From an uncultured Bradyrhizobium sp. (GTDB taxonomy: Bacteria > Pseudomonadota > Alphaproteobacteria > Rhizobiales > Xanthobacteraceae), in the NCBI RefSeq assembly GCF_947648125.1, contig NZ_CANSMR010000028.1, positions 24,150 through 88,149 on the forward strand: DNA of 64,000 nucleotides, written 5' to 3'. The notes below the pieces were generated by a model. That model was not told where the DNA came from. It ran no database searches and saw only the letters and a program-made list of their open reading frames with translations. Shown here one piece after another: positions 16,741 through 26,507 of this stretch. How positions within the stretch are numbered: the stretch's first letter is position 1; each line of letters opens with the position of its first letter. A program made the translations under genes and the position numbers.

Positions 16741-17162
16741 GCTCAGGACATCGCCGCCTGGGCGAACCATTCCGCCGATCAAGTGGGATCGTGCCCTTTC
16801 TTGAGTGCTGCCCAATGTCGCAGATGGGTCACGGGCGTCGCCCTCTGCACCACTCGGCTTTCGTCAACTTCCGCTATGCGCCGTTCGCGACCGAGGTCTT
16901 GTGGCGGTGCATTATGTCGCGAAGGGCCACAAACGGACTCGTGCACTGCAGGGATTGCCCGCGTCGCGCGCCGCGTTCAGTCGCGCTTTTATTCGTCCCC
17001 ACAGCCGCGTTTCTGCGGAGTGACTGCTTTTACCAGCCCCGCCGCCTGGTCTCGTGGTGTTTGGCGTGCATGTGATGCCCAATGCCCACCGACGTGCTTT
17101 CGGGCGATCGGTTCAGATCATTTTCCAGACGATTGAGCGCTCTCTTGATGCGGAGGACGTTC
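16741..17162. other. Degenerate repeat-rich stretch
   Basis: Several overlapping frames are open but none looks coding. The segment from ~16820 resembles the degenerate GGGTCATTCGCGTCG-type repeats at 38.9 and 39.8 kb only weakly. Confidence 0.35.
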
Positions 17163-17480
17163 TCACTTTGGTGGGGAAGCAACGACGAACTCCGGGGTCA
17201 GCGTTACCTTGGCCTTAACGGAATTTGCGATGAAGCATTGGGCTTTGACGCCTTCCATGGTTTTGCGAGCAGGCTCGAGTTTGGCTTCGCTTTCGTATCC
17301 GACCGAGTCAGGCCTCGGGCGTGAGCGAGCGCGAGGAATGTCAGCATCATGTACGTATTGAGCGAGCCGACGGGCATCTCTTTCGGCGCCCAGATTCCGG
17401 CCCGCCTCTGAACTCCGGCGGGCCGCCAACGATGATGTTCGGTCTTCCCATTGCCGAGAGCATTCCGCACCGCGCGTCAG
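17163..17480 (-). pseudogene. OsmC/Ohr-family protein remnant, frameshifted
   Basis: Minus-strand reading gives APKEMPVGSLNTYMMLTFLA and then LAHARGLT. The frame shifts by one near 17312 and continues VGYESEAKLEPARKTMEGVK to AKVTLTPEFVVASPPK and a stop at 17163. That order is characteristic of OsmC-type peroxide-resistance proteins. The upstream half is also broken. A decayed gene. Confidence 0.6.
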
Positions 17481-17756
17481 CGCAAGCATCTGCTTGGGGT
17501 CGGAATCGTTGATCCGTGGAGCATGTGCCTGGGAGCCGCGGCGGGATCGCCGTGCCAAGCTCTCAGGGGATCATCGCATGCGACAATAAGTTTGGCAGGC
17601 GACAGAACGATCAGCGGATGTTTGTGTTGATTATGCAAAACCCTCATGACGCTGCTCTCCAAAGCTATGGCGCGATGGCGCAGGGCCGTTGGCAACGCTG
17701 GTTTTGGAGCAATCGAGGCAACCATGGGGGTGGGTGAGGAACATAGGGAGATGGCT

Positions 17757-19487
17757 ATGACCAGAAAGCAATGGCTTCTATCGAGCGCTGTCGCGTTCAC
17801 AACCCTTGTTTCAACCGCCGCCGGCGCAGGATCGATCGAGAAATACAGCCCGGTGACCGCAGCCCGGCTGGAAAATCCGGAGCCGGGCAACTGGCTGATG
17901 ATACGCGGCAACTACAAGGGATGGAGCTACAGCTCGCTCGATCAGATCAACACCAGCAACGTGAAGTCGCTGGTGCCGGTGTGGAGTTTCTCCACCGGTG
18001 TGGATTCGGGCCACGAAGCGCCGCCGATCGTGAACAACGGAGTGATGTTCGTCACGACGCCGTACAGCCAGGTGATCGCGCTGGACGCGGCCACGGGCGA
18101 ACTGCTCTGGCGCTATAAGCCCAAGCTTCCCGAAGGGTTCAGCGCCCTGCACAACACCAACCGTGGCGTGGCGCTTTACGGCGACAAGGTCTATGCGGCC
18201 GGGCTCGATGCCGTGCTGGTCGCGCTCGACGCCAAGTCTGGCAAGGTCGCCTGGAACGCAAAGGTCGAGGATTGGAAGACCGGCTACTACATGACCATGG
18301 CGCCCCTGGTCGTGAAGGGCAATATCCTGGTCGGCGTGGCGGGCGGCGAGTTCGGCGTGCGCGGCTTCGTCCAGGCATTCGACGCCGAGACCGGCAAGCC
18401 GGTGTGGAAGACTTACACGATTCCGGCACCCGGCGAGCCGGGAAGCGATACCTGGCAGAAGCCCGACACCTGGAAGACCGGCGGTGCCTCCACCTGGATG
18501 ACCGGCAACTATGACGCCGAGTCCAACACGGTCTATTGGGGGACCGGCAACGCTTCGCCATGGTTCGGCGATCAGCGGCCGGGCGACAACCTGTACACCG
18601 CCTCCACGGTCGCGCTCGATGGCGATACCGGCAAGATCAAGGGCTATTTCCAGTACCATCAGAACGAGTCATGGGACTGGGACGAGATGAGCGCCCCGAT
18701 GCTGGTGGACTTCCAGAAGGACGGCGCCAGCACCAAGGGCCTGCTGAAACCGGCGCGCAACGGCTACCTGTACTGGCTCAAGCGCAATCCGGACGGCGGG
18801 ATCTCCTACATCAACGCCCAGGCCTACGTGCCGCAGAACGTCTTCAAGAGCATCGATCCGAAGACCGGGCGGCCTGAGGTCGACGTGGCCCACAAGCCGG
18901 CCACCGGCAAGGCGGCCCAGTTCTGCCCTGGCCTGTGGGGCGGCAAGGACTGGCCGTACGAGGCCTATAACCCGAAGACCGGAATGGTCTACATTCCGTC
19001 CAACGAGAACCACTGCAACAACCTGGAAGGCAAGGTCGAGGAGCGCATTCCCGGACAGTGGTGGACGGGCGTTGCCATCCCGGATTTTCACTTCTCGGTC
19101 GACACCAAGGCGGGCTTCTACGGCGAGCTCCAGGCGTACGACGTCGACAGCGGCAAGCGGGTTTGGCGCAACCTGTATTCGAGCTCGATGATGTGGGGCT
19201 CGATACTCACCACCGGCGGCGGCCTGGTCTTCACGGGCGGCACCAACGACCGTGAGTTCCGCGCCTACGATGCCAGGACCGGCGAGCAGCTTTGGCACTT
19301 CAAGACCAACTCCGGTATCATGGCCCCGCCTTCGACCTACGAGGTCAACGGCGTGCAGTATGTGGCGGTGGCGTCCGGCTACGGAGTCGACCCGGCCTTC
19401 CAGCAGGAGCTGATGAGCCAGCTGGTAGGTTGGCAGAAGGATGTGCCGCAGGGCGGCGTCGTCTGGGTCTTCGCGGTCTCCAAGTGA
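17757..19487 (+). CDS. PQQ-dependent alcohol dehydrogenase, periplasmic
   Basis: 576 aa with a signal peptide ending near STAAGA. An eight-bladed quinoprotein propeller is shown by repeated A-D-x-x-T/S-G-K-x-x-W blades (ALDAATGELLWRY, ALDAKSGKVAWNA, AYDVDSGKRVWRN, AYDARTGEQLWHF). WDWDE places the catalytic Asp at 307 with another Asp two residues on (309), a pattern linked to lanthanide-using enzymes (XoxF/PedH-like) rather than calcium ones. No fused cytochrome c, so electrons must leave through a separate carrier. ATG 17757 is chosen because GGGAG lies 6-7 nt upstream; ATG 17751 sits too close. A terminator-like hairpin follows. Confidence 0.9.
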   Translation: MTRKQWLLSSAVAFTTLVSTAAGAGSIEKYSPVTAARLENPEPGNWLMIRGNYKGWSYSSLDQINTSNVKSLVPVWSFSTGVDSGHEAPPIVNNGVMFVTTPYSQVIALDAATGELLWRYKPKLPEGFSALHNTNRGVALYGDKVYAAGLDAVLVALDAKSGKVAWNAKVEDWKTGYYMTMAPLVVKGNILVGVAGGEFGVRGFVQAFDAETGKPVWKTYTIPAPGEPGSDTWQKPDTWKTGGASTWMTGNYDAESNTVYWGTGNASPWFGDQRPGDNLYTASTVALDGDTGKIKGYFQYHQNESWDWDEMSAPMLVDFQKDGASTKGLLKPARNGYLYWLKRNPDGGISYINAQAYVPQNVFKSIDPKTGRPEVDVAHKPATGKAAQFCPGLWGGKDWPYEAYNPKTGMVYIPSNENHCNNLEGKVEERIPGQWWTGVAIPDFHFSVDTKAGFYGELQAYDVDSGKRVWRNLYSSSMMWGSILTTGGGLVFTGGTNDREFRAYDARTGEQLWHFKTNSGIMAPPSTYEVNGVQYVAVASGYGVDPAFQQELMSQLVGWQKDVPQGGVVWVFAVSK

Positions 19488-19504
19488 GTCCATCTTTGTT
19501 CGCG

Positions 19505-19530
19505 ACCGGCCGCCAGCAATGGCGGCCGGT
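19505..19530 (+). terminator. Intrinsic terminator or attenuator after the PQQ dehydrogenase
   Basis: Perfect 11-bp stem ACCGGCCGCCA / TGGCGGCCGGT with a GCAA loop, then TTCTC. It should reduce read-through into the genes at 19600 and 20028. Confidence 0.65.
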
Positions 19531-19599
19531 TTCTCGGCCGGGGGGTTCGTTGTCTTGTCAAGCAACCTGGTCGGGTCTCACCCGTTAGGGATTCTGACG

Positions 19600-20028
19600 A
19601 TGATCCGCTTCACTGCCTTTGCACTGTTCGGCGCGCTGGCGACCTCTCCAGCCTCGCTGGGGTTCGAACAGGCGCGAGCCGATGAATCGCCCGCCTACGT
19701 GGTCGAGGTGACCGACGTGTCCGCCAAGGTCGGCGAGCCGGCCGTGCTGCACGCCACGTTGCGCATTCGCGACGGCCACCGCGTTCTCGAGGGCTACAAC
19801 AATCGCGTGATCGAGCTGTCGTCGTTTGACGATGGGGTAGTGTTCGAGCGTCGCGTGGTCCGGGGCACCATTCAGGAGGGCGGGCTCGACTTCGCAATCG
19901 GCGTACGGGCCACAAAGCCGGGCAGACACCCGATCAACGGCTACTTCAGGGTCGGTTACATCCACGGCCCCGACGAGCTGGCAATGGTGTCGCTGCGCCT
20001 GATCGCGAACGTCAATGGCACCGAATAA
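19600..20028 (+). CDS. Small exported protein next to the PQQ dehydrogenase
   Basis: 142 aa. A signal peptide (MIRFTAFALFGALATSPA) is followed by a beta-rich domain of ~115 residues (VVEVTDVSAKVGEPAVLHAT, LRIRDGHRVLEG, GVRATKPGRHPINGYFRVGY), immunoglobulin-like in pattern. Its stop overlaps the start of the Rieske gene (TAATG). Probably a periplasmic partner of the dehydrogenase or Rieske protein; the function is not established. Confidence 0.7.
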   Translation: MIRFTAFALFGALATSPASLGFEQARADESPAYVVEVTDVSAKVGEPAVLHATLRIRDGHRVLEGYNNRVIELSSFDDGVVFERRVVRGTIQEGGLDFAIGVRATKPGRHPINGYFRVGYIHGPDELAMVSLRLIANVNGTE

Positions 20029-20621
20029 TGAAGGGAGTGGGCCACATGCCGTGCGATGATTGGCTGCACTGTCGCTGCTACACGCGTCGAACGATCCTCG
20101 GGCTGGCGCTTGTACCGCTGTTAGCCGGTCCCGCGCGCGCGGCGGAGGAGGACGAGGCTGCCAAGCCGCCAGCGCCGGACGATCGCTTCGTGTTTCTGAC
20201 CGGTCCGAAGAAGGGACAGGTGGTTCGGGCCGAGGACCTTGCGCTCGGCGGCCCGCAGGTGCAGGCCTATCCGATGGCTCCGGACGGCACGGTGCGCAGC
20301 GACAACCGCCTCAATCTGGTGATCCTGGCGAGGTTCGACCCCGCCGCATTAACCGACGAGACGCGGGCGCGCGCCGCAGACGGCGTCGTTGCCTATTCGG
20401 CGATCTGCACGCACCAGGGCTGCCCGGTGAACATGTGGTCGAAGGAGCGCGACGGGTTCGTCTGCTCCTGCCACGCCTCCATCTTCGACCCCAGAAACGC
20501 CGCCGAGGTGATTGGTGGGCCGGCTCCGCGTCCGCTTGCGGCGCTCGGGCTGAAGCTCAAGGACGGCGTGGTGACGGTTGCTTCGGCCTTTTCGGGTCGC
20601 GTCGGTGCCACGCAGGGCTGA
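20028..20621 (+). CDS. Exported Rieske [2Fe-2S] protein
   Basis: 197 aa. The N-terminus has TRRTILGLALVPLLAGPARA, a Tat-like signal. CTHQGC (residues 127-132) and CSCHASIFDP are the two halves of the Rieske motif, giving two Cys and two His ligands. It is a likely periplasmic electron carrier between the PQQ dehydrogenase and the respiratory chain. The start overlaps the previous stop by one base; an internal ATG at 20046 is the alternative. Confidence 0.85.
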   Translation: MKGVGHMPCDDWLHCRCYTRRTILGLALVPLLAGPARAAEEDEAAKPPAPDDRFVFLTGPKKGQVVRAEDLALGGPQVQAYPMAPDGTVRSDNRLNLVILARFDPAALTDETRARAADGVVAYSAICTHQGCPVNMWSKERDGFVCSCHASIFDPRNAAEVIGGPAPRPLAALGLKLKDGVVTVASAFSGRVGATQG

Positions 20622-20756
20622 TCTGCGCCTCACATTGCGACCGTCCGAGCGCCGATAGCCCGCCAACGACAACTGCTGCAGAGGTTTCAGCGGCGCGAAG
20701 GTACCGCTGAATCCCGGTAAGCTCTAGGCCTCAAGGTGGGCTCGGGGCGCCGATCA

Positions 20757-21023
20757 TTATGGTGAAGTGCAAGCGTGGGATCCCACCCGGGAACGAAGAC
20801 CTGGTCGTACAATTTCCCAAAATCGCAGTTGTTTGGTTCGGTCACGGCGACTGCAGGCGAGCTCTTCTTCGCCGGCGGGACCAACGACCGCAACTTCCGG
20901 GCCTTCGACGCCAAGACGGGCGAACTGCTCTAGGAGCAGAAGACCAACTCCGACCAACAACATCGGTCTCGAAACAACGTGCTCCAAGGCGGCGTGGTCT
21001 GGGTGTTCGCCGTCAAGAAGTAG
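20757..21023 (+). pseudogene. 3' remnant of a second PQQ dehydrogenase
   Basis: Pieces of the C-terminal blades remain: YGEVQAWDPT, then after a frame shift KTWSYNFPKSQLFGSVTATA, GELFFAGGTNDRNFRAFDAK and TGELL. Next come a TAG stop (20931) where Trp is expected, a deletion, and the usual ending LQGGVVWVFAVKK. The match to the intact gene at 17757 is by motif, not by close identity. It is therefore a separate, older paralogue that has decayed. Confidence 0.75.
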
Positions 21024-21152
21024 CCCAGCACCAACCGCCGAGCGCGGTATTCGAGAACAAGAAAATGCGGCCGAACATATCCGCCGCATTCCTTTTGTTT
21101 GAGCGACCGTTTCGCCGTCGGATCGATGAAACGGTCTCTGCGAGCAATGCCT

Positions 21153-23483
21153 CTACGTCTCCAGTTGCTTGCCGATTGGCAGCACCCGAATACGCTTGCC
21201 GGTCGCGGCAAAGATGGCGTTGGCCAATGCCGGGGCGAAGGGCGGCACGCCCGGCTCGCCGACGCCGCTCGGCGGCGTGTCGGGGCCAGGAGGCACGATG
21301 TAGACGTTGGTCACGCGGGGAGCCTCGTCAATCCGGATCACCTGGAAGTCGTCATAGTTGCGCTGCTGTACCTTGCCGTCCTTGAACGTGATCTCGCCAT
21401 ATTTGGCAAGGCTCATTCCCATGATCGCGGCGCCCTCGATCTGGGACTGGATTCGCTCCGGGTTCACATATGTGCCGCAGTCGATCGCGGTGTCGACCCG
21501 AGGCACCGTGAACTTGCCCTTGTCGTCCACGGCCACCTCGACAATGGTCGCGATATAGCTGACAAAACTACGGTGGACAGCAATCCCGAGCCCATGGCCT
21601 TTGGGCACCGACCGCCCCCATTCGCCCTTCTCAGCGACCAGCTCGACGACACGCCGCAGCCGCGCCGCGTCGATGGGATAGCTGGAGTACGGCTCGCCAT
21701 AGTTCCAGAGATCCTTCACGGAAGACAGGTCAACGATTCGCGGAGAGCCGATGAGGTCCAACAACATTTCCTTCTGATCGCGGTTGGTGGCCTGCGCGAG
21801 CTCGCCAACCATGGACTGCACGGCGAAGGCGCGCGGGATATTCGACACCGAGCGGAACCAGCCAATGCGGGTGTGTGCGGCCACTTCCGGGTTCTCGCAC
21901 TGGATATTGGCGATCTCGAAGGGCATGTCGACAAGTCCCATGCCGAGTTCGAAAGGTGCCTGATGCACCGTACCCGCCGCAAATGTCGATGCGATGCTCG
22001 GTGCGACACTGCGGTGCCGCCAGGCGATCACCTTGCCCTTCTTATCAAGGCCGGCCTCAATGCGTTCCACCGAAACGGTGTGAAGGAAGCCGTGACGAAT
22101 ATCGTCGTCCCGCGTCCATTGCACCTTGACCGGCGCACCGAGTTCCTTCGAAAGCAGGGCCGCTTCCAGCGCGAAATCGCACTTCGACTTTCGTCCGAAT
22201 CCACCGCCAAGCAGCGTGACGTTGACGGTCACGTTCTCCTCGGGAATGCCGAGCGTCTTCGCGACGTCTTCGCGGGTTCCACCCGCACTTTGCACCGGCG
22301 CCCAGATATCGGCCTTGTCGCCTTTGACGTCGGCGACCGCGACGGGCGTCTCCATGGCGACATGGGCAAGGTGCGGCAGGTAATATTCACCCACGATCAC
22401 CTTGTCGGCCCCCTTCAAGGCGGCATCGACGTCGCCCTCCTTGCGCACGATCAGCCCTGGCTTGCGCGCGGCCTCCTCAAGTTCGGCCCGATAGGCGACC
22501 GAGTCGTATTTGCCATTAGGTCCGTCGTCCCAGACAACCTTTAGCGCATCGCGGCCCTTGATCGCAGCACCGGTGTTGCGAGCAATCACGGCGACCCCGC
22601 CGAGCGGCTGGAACTTGGAGGGCCACGGCCATCCTTTCACTTCCATGACCTTTTCGACGCCGGAAACCTTCATGGCCTCTGCTGCGTCGAACGACGCGAG
22701 CTTGCCGCCGGTGACCGGAGGCCGCGCGATGACGGCGTACTTCATGCCGGGCAGGCGCGTGTCGGAGCCGTAATGCGCCGCGCCGGTGGTGATGTCGCGC
22801 AGGTCGACGATGCCGATCTCGCCTTTGCCGAGATAGCGAAAATCCTTCGGGTCCTTCAGCTTCAGGCCTTCGATACTCGGCACCGGCTCCTTCGCTGCAT
22901 CGCCAGCCAGATCGCCGAATCCGATGCGGCGTCCACTCGCATTGTGGACCACTTCGTGATTGGCGGCCTTCACTTCGGTGGCCGGTACGCCCCAGCGTTT
23001 CGCCGCAGCGGCTTCAAGCATCGTGCGAGCCGAGGCGCCGATCTGGCGCATCGGGATCAGATAGTGGCGTGTGCTGCGCGATCCGTCAGTATCCTGGTTG
23101 CCGTATCTGACTTCGTCGCCATGGGCCTGCTGGACGCGGACGCGCGACCAGTCGGCTCCCATCTCTTCGGCTACGATCAACGGCAGGCTGGTTCTGACGC
23201 CCGTTCCCATCTCGGCACGGTGTGCGAGGATCGTAACCAAGCCATCCGGTGCGATCGACACGAAGACACGAGGGTCGACCACGGTGCCGTGCGGCATCTT
23301 GCTCGCGCCGGTCTCGTACGCGGCGAAAGCGGGGCGTGACATCACGGGAGCGGCGAGCACGAAGCCTCCGGCGATGCCGAGGCCCTTCAGGATGCTGCGA
23401 CGCGAAACGTTCTCAACCTTGGCCTTGATGAACTGTTCAAAGCCGCGGAGTTTTTTGGGGTTCGTATTGATGGTCATGGTCAC
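21153..23483 (-). CDS. Molybdenum hydroxylase large subunit (IorB / xanthine dehydrogenase family)
   Basis: 776 aa with a Tat signal ([15 protein letters not shown]). Molybdopterin-cytosine-dinucleotide-binding segments of the family include [20 protein letters not shown] and, near the end, [19 protein letters not shown], whose Glu is the usual catalytic base. It would hydroxylate an N-heterocycle or oxidise an aldehyde in the periplasm. Its start overlaps the stop of the [2Fe-2S] subunit gene by 4 nt. A cytochrome c subunit, often found with such pairs, is not adjacent. ATG 23477 is an alternative start. Confidence 0.9.
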   Translation of the reverse strand: MTMTINTNPKKLRGFEQFIKAKVENVSRRSILKGLGIAGGFVLAAPVMSRPAFAAYETGASKMPHGTVVDPRVFVSIAPDGLVTILAHRAEMGTGVRTSLPLIVAEEMGADWSRVRVQQAHGDEVRYGNQDTDGSRSTRHYLIPMRQIGASARTMLEAAAAKRWGVPATEVKAANHEVVHNASGRRIGFGDLAGDAAKEPVPSIEGLKLKDPKDFRYLGKGEIGIVDLRDITTGAAHYGSDTRLPGMKYAVIARPPVTGGKLASFDAAEAMKVSGVEKVMEVKGWPWPSKFQPLGGVAVIARNTGAAIKGRDALKVVWDDGPNGKYDSVAYRAELEEAARKPGLIVRKEGDVDAALKGADKVIVGEYYLPHLAHVAMETPVAVADVKGDKADIWAPVQSAGGTREDVAKTLGIPEENVTVNVTLLGGGFGRKSKCDFALEAALLSKELGAPVKVQWTRDDDIRHGFLHTVSVERIEAGLDKKGKVIAWRHRSVAPSIASTFAAGTVHQAPFELGMGLVDMPFEIANIQCENPEVAAHTRIGWFRSVSNIPRAFAVQSMVGELAQATNRDQKEMLLDLIGSPRIVDLSSVKDLWNYGEPYSSYPIDAARLRRVVELVAEKGEWGRSVPKGHGLGIAVHRSFVSYIATIVEVAVDDKGKFTVPRVDTAIDCGTYVNPERIQSQIEGAAIMGMSLAKYGEITFKDGKVQQRNYDDFQVIRIDEAPRVTNVYIVPPGPDTPPSGVGEPGVPPFAPALANAIFAATGKRIRVLPIGKQLET

Positions 23484-23932
23484 ACCCCCGTCGATGCGAG
23501 ATGCACTGCGTTTTCGATGCGCTGGTAACAGCCGCAGCGGCAGATGTTGCCGGACATCGCTTCAACTATCTGATCGTGGGACGGTTTTGGATTTTGTATC
23601 AGCAACGCGGCCGCCTGCATGATTTGGCCGACCTGGCAATAACCGCATTGCGGGACGTTGAGTTGTCGCCAAGCCTTCTGAACCCGATGGTCGCCGGTCG
23701 GGTGAAGGCCTTCGATGGTGGTGACCTCGCGGCCGACCACGTCGGAAACGGAGGTGATGCAGGCGCGTACCGCTTCCTTGTCAACGATGACGGTACACGC
23801 ACCGCACAGCGCCACGCCGCAGCCATACTTGGTCCCGGTCAGGCCCACCTCATCACGGAGAAACCAAAGCAGCGAAAGATCTGGGTCGCCATCCCAGTTT
23901 TGTTCTTGGCCATTAATCTTCAACTTGATCAT
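23480..23932 (-). CDS. Molybdenum hydroxylase [2Fe-2S] small subunit (IorA-like)
   Basis: 150 aa. Plant-type cluster CGVALCGAC and a distal cluster CGYCQVGQ ... CRCGCY, in the order of the CoxS/IorA family. It carries electrons from the molybdenum site of the gene product at 21153. It has no signal and would be exported as a complex through the large subunit's Tat leader. The start ATG 23932 is supported by the strand MIKLKINGQEQNW at the fold's beginning; upstream codons are not protein-like. Confidence 0.9.
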   Translation of the reverse strand: MIKLKINGQEQNWDGDPDLSLLWFLRDEVGLTGTKYGCGVALCGACTVIVDKEAVRACITSVSDVVGREVTTIEGLHPTGDHRVQKAWRQLNVPQCGYCQVGQIMQAAALLIQNPKPSHDQIVEAMSGNICRCGCYQRIENAVHLASTGV

Positions 23933-24028
23933 GATCGTTTCTCGCTCTTCTTGAGCTACTGACGTCTGGTTCGGTGCAAGCGGAACAGGCATCCATTCGC
24001 CTGCATCAACCGCTTCGACTTCCCGCAC

Positions 24029-24544
24029 GAGCTCATCGTGTCAGGAAGGCTGACAGACTTCATTGCACGATCTGTTCGACAGTTCTGTTTTGCTCACGGC
24101 TCCTGCTTCTCTTGATTGTTGGTTGTTGTGCAGGCGCGCCTTTATCGCCAACGATGTTATCAGAAATTGACATGGAGCTGACTTCACAGACAGTTGTTTT
24201 GGCATTTTTCGTTTGTCAAAAGCGGGGCGCCAATTGCCGGAGCTTTTCAATTTTCCAACAAGCATGGTTTGAGAGACCGCAGCAGCGACGAGAAAAAATG
24301 CCTCGCTCGGCGACTGCGGAGCGAGGCAAGAGTTAAGTCATGGGGGGAACATGACGCACCTGATCAGACCTGCAACGCGACGCGATCTAAGCAAATCGTA
24401 TGCTCGAAAGTGGCCAAGTTCACCTTGATCACGGGAAGCCGCTCTGGCCGGAGCCAATGTCCGAGTCGGGTCAACAGGAGACTCGCGCAACGCAGCAATT
24501 ACCACCTGAATGAAATTTCGCCTTGAGCGCACAATCATCCGTCC
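24029..24544. other. Gap without genes
   Basis: Upstream region of the molybdenum hydroxylase pair. It holds a minus-strand terminator-like hairpin at 24293-24328 and nothing else recognised. Confidence 0.4.
24293..24328 (-). terminator. Minus-strand terminator-like hairpin
   Basis: TGCCTCGCTC 24299-24308 pairs perfectly with GAGCGAGGCA 24319-24328. On the minus strand the stem is followed by TTTTTT. No intact minus-strand gene lies just upstream of it, so it may have belonged to a lost gene or guard the hydroxylase promoter from read-through. Confidence 0.55.
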
Positions 24545-24691
24545 GGCGATCCTTCGCCCTCACAGGCGGATATCCAGATGACCAGGGCGATCATCGACAT
24601 CGCCGGCCCGCTCGGAATGTCGGTGTATGACCACATCATCGTTGGCAAGAACGGGCATGCGAGCTTTCGAACGCTGAAGCTGATCCAGTGA
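24545..24691 (+). pseudogene. radC: C-terminal fragment of radC
   Basis: A 47-codon frame reads [19 protein letters not shown], then [20 protein letters not shown] and RTLKLIQ, ending at a TGA (24689-24691). This is the end of the RadC JAB/MPN domain (the D-H-x-I-V-G-x-x-G-H-x-S-F segment). The rest of the gene is missing, so this marks an old breakpoint. Confidence 0.8.
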
Positions 24692-24912
24692 GCGAGTGGC
24701 GAGCAGTGAGGGAGACTGCACCCCTCTTGTCACCCGCAATTCGCCATTCGCTTCAGTTGAGCGCCATCACCAAGCGTGACCATATCATCGTCCGCCCGGG
24801 ACGCGACCATTTGGCTGTTCTAAGTTGGTAAGAACTGCGGTAAGATTGCAACATTCGCGGATCGCCAGGGAGACGATCTGCCTTTGGTCTTCCTTCAGAG
24901 GGAGGAACCATC

Positions 24913-26304
24913 ATGGAGAAGACAACACCTTCAGTAAATCGTCGCGCCTTCCTCAATACGTTGGGCGTGACTATAGGCGGGACAGGCCTCATCAGCGCTG
25001 GCGTAGTCGGCGGCTCACAGATGCTCAAGGCCGCGCAAGATCCTGCCAAGGGGCGGATCCCCGACACGCCCTTCAGAACCGGCCACATGACGTTCCTGAC
25101 CGGCGCCGGCGCGGTGCTGGGCGAGCCGTCGATCAAGGGCCACACCATGGCGGCGGAAGAAATCAACGCGCAGGGCGGGCTGCTGGGCAAGCGCAAGATC
25201 GAGACCATTACCGCCGATGAAGCCGCCGGCACAGACGCCTGTGTGAAAGAGGTGCGGCGGATGAAGCTCGACGCCAAGATCGACATGTTCACCGGCGTCA
25301 TATCCAGCGGGACCAGCCCGGCGGTCGGTCCGGTTGCCGAGGAACTCGGGCTGCTGACGATCCTGACGGACGGGTGCACCGACTTTCTGTTCGACAGGGC
25401 TATACCCAATCCCAAATACGTCTTCCGGATCACCAACATCCAGTCGTCGGACGGGATCACGGCTGCCATCGGGGTGGCGCAGGCTTGGCCGAATGTCCGC
25501 AGGATCGCCCATATCCATCCGGACTACGCCTACGGCCGCAACGCATCCGAGCATTTTACCCTCGCGCTCGAACGGCTGCTGCCCGGAACCGAGATCGTCT
25601 CGGAAAGCTGGCCGAAGCTCTTCACCACCGACTTCACTGCCCACATCACCAAGATCATGTCGGCGCAGCCCGACCTTTTGGTGGCTTCGGTGTGGGGCGG
25701 CGACTATGTGGCCTTCTACAAGCAGGCGCTGCGCTACGGCCTGTTTGACAAGATGAAGGTCGCGAGCACGATCGCCTTTGGCGTTGCCCCGCATGCGATC
25801 GGCAAGGATCACCCCGAGGGTGTGCTCGCCGGGGTCCACTCCAACTATTACTTCACCTATCCGGGCGGCGACCGCTGGCCGCTGAACAAGAGCTTCGTCC
25901 AGCGCTACTTCAAGCGCTGGAACGAGTACCCCAACTTCCAGTCGGAGGGCGCGTATATGGCGCTCTACCTACTGAAATCCGCCATCGAGCGGGCCAACAA
26001 GCTGACCGGCGGCTGGCCCGAGGACGAAGCGATCATTAGCCAGCTCGAGGGCCTCGGCATAGATGCGCCATCGGGCTATCTCTACATGCGGCCCGACCAC
26101 CAGGCCTACAAGGACGCGGTCACCGGATTCAGCAAGAACCTTACCGATTTTGAGTTCGCGAGCTGGGATCCGGCCCGGATCATCACCATTCCGATCCGGA
26201 ACATCACCGCACCGCTCGGCTGGCCGAAGCCCGGCACGACCCACAACGAGTCGACCGCAGCGGCGAACTGGATCAAGACCACCTGGCCGAAGGTGGTCGG
26301 GTGA
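24913..26304 (+). CDS. Branched-chain-type ABC transporter substrate-binding protein
   Basis: 463 aa with a Tat-like signal (NRRAFLNTLGVTIGG). It is a type I periplasmic binding fold: GHTMAAEEINAQGGLLGKRK, then FTGVISSGTSPAVGPVAEEL and HPDYAYGRNASEHF. AGGGAGGAACC precedes the ATG. First gene of an importer operon with two permeases and two ATPases. The ligand is unknown. Proximity to PQQ and molybdenum oxidoreductases fits a ligand related to their substrate or product, by inference. Confidence 0.88.
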   Translation: MEKTTPSVNRRAFLNTLGVTIGGTGLISAGVVGGSQMLKAAQDPAKGRIPDTPFRTGHMTFLTGAGAVLGEPSIKGHTMAAEEINAQGGLLGKRKIETITADEAAGTDACVKEVRRMKLDAKIDMFTGVISSGTSPAVGPVAEELGLLTILTDGCTDFLFDRAIPNPKYVFRITNIQSSDGITAAIGVAQAWPNVRRIAHIHPDYAYGRNASEHFTLALERLLPGTEIVSESWPKLFTTDFTAHITKIMSAQPDLLVASVWGGDYVAFYKQALRYGLFDKMKVASTIAFGVAPHAIGKDHPEGVLAGVHSNYYFTYPGGDRWPLNKSFVQRYFKRWNEYPNFQSEGAYMALYLLKSAIERANKLTGGWPEDEAIISQLEGLGIDAPSGYLYMRPDHQAYKDAVTGFSKNLTDFEFASWDPARIITIPIRNITAPLGWPKPGTTHNESTAAANWIKTTWPKVVG

Positions 26305-26330
26305 GCTCGGCGAAGTGACTTCAGTGAGAT

Positions 26331-26362
26331 CCCCTCGCGCCCTTGCAAACGGGCGCGGGGGG
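26331..26362 (+). terminator. GC-rich hairpin between binding protein and permease genes
   Basis: CGCGCCC 26336-26342 pairs with GGGCGCG 26351-26357 around TTGCAAAC, extended by flanking C and G runs. It sits after the binding-protein stop in a 203-nt gap. Such hairpins often keep the binding-protein message in excess over the permease part. Confidence 0.5.
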
Positions 26363-26507
26363 CTCTTGTCGGCGATAATTGCACGAAGCTGTGTCACGTG
26401 ACCCGTGAACCAGCGGTTTGCGGAAGCTTGGGCGTCCCGGACCTTCGCGGCGACCTCGCGTCAGGATCCAGGGTTGCGTCATAAGCGCCAAGGCGGAGGA
26501 GCACCGG

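Noticed and set aside
16805-17023. Overlapping plus-strand small frames
   Set aside because: Three frames open at once with no ribosome site or ordered sequence; typical of decayed repeat DNA.
21099-22544. 481-codon plus-strand frame opposite the molybdenum hydroxylase
   Set aside because: The minus strand encodes a full, motif-bearing protein; the plus frame is antisense.
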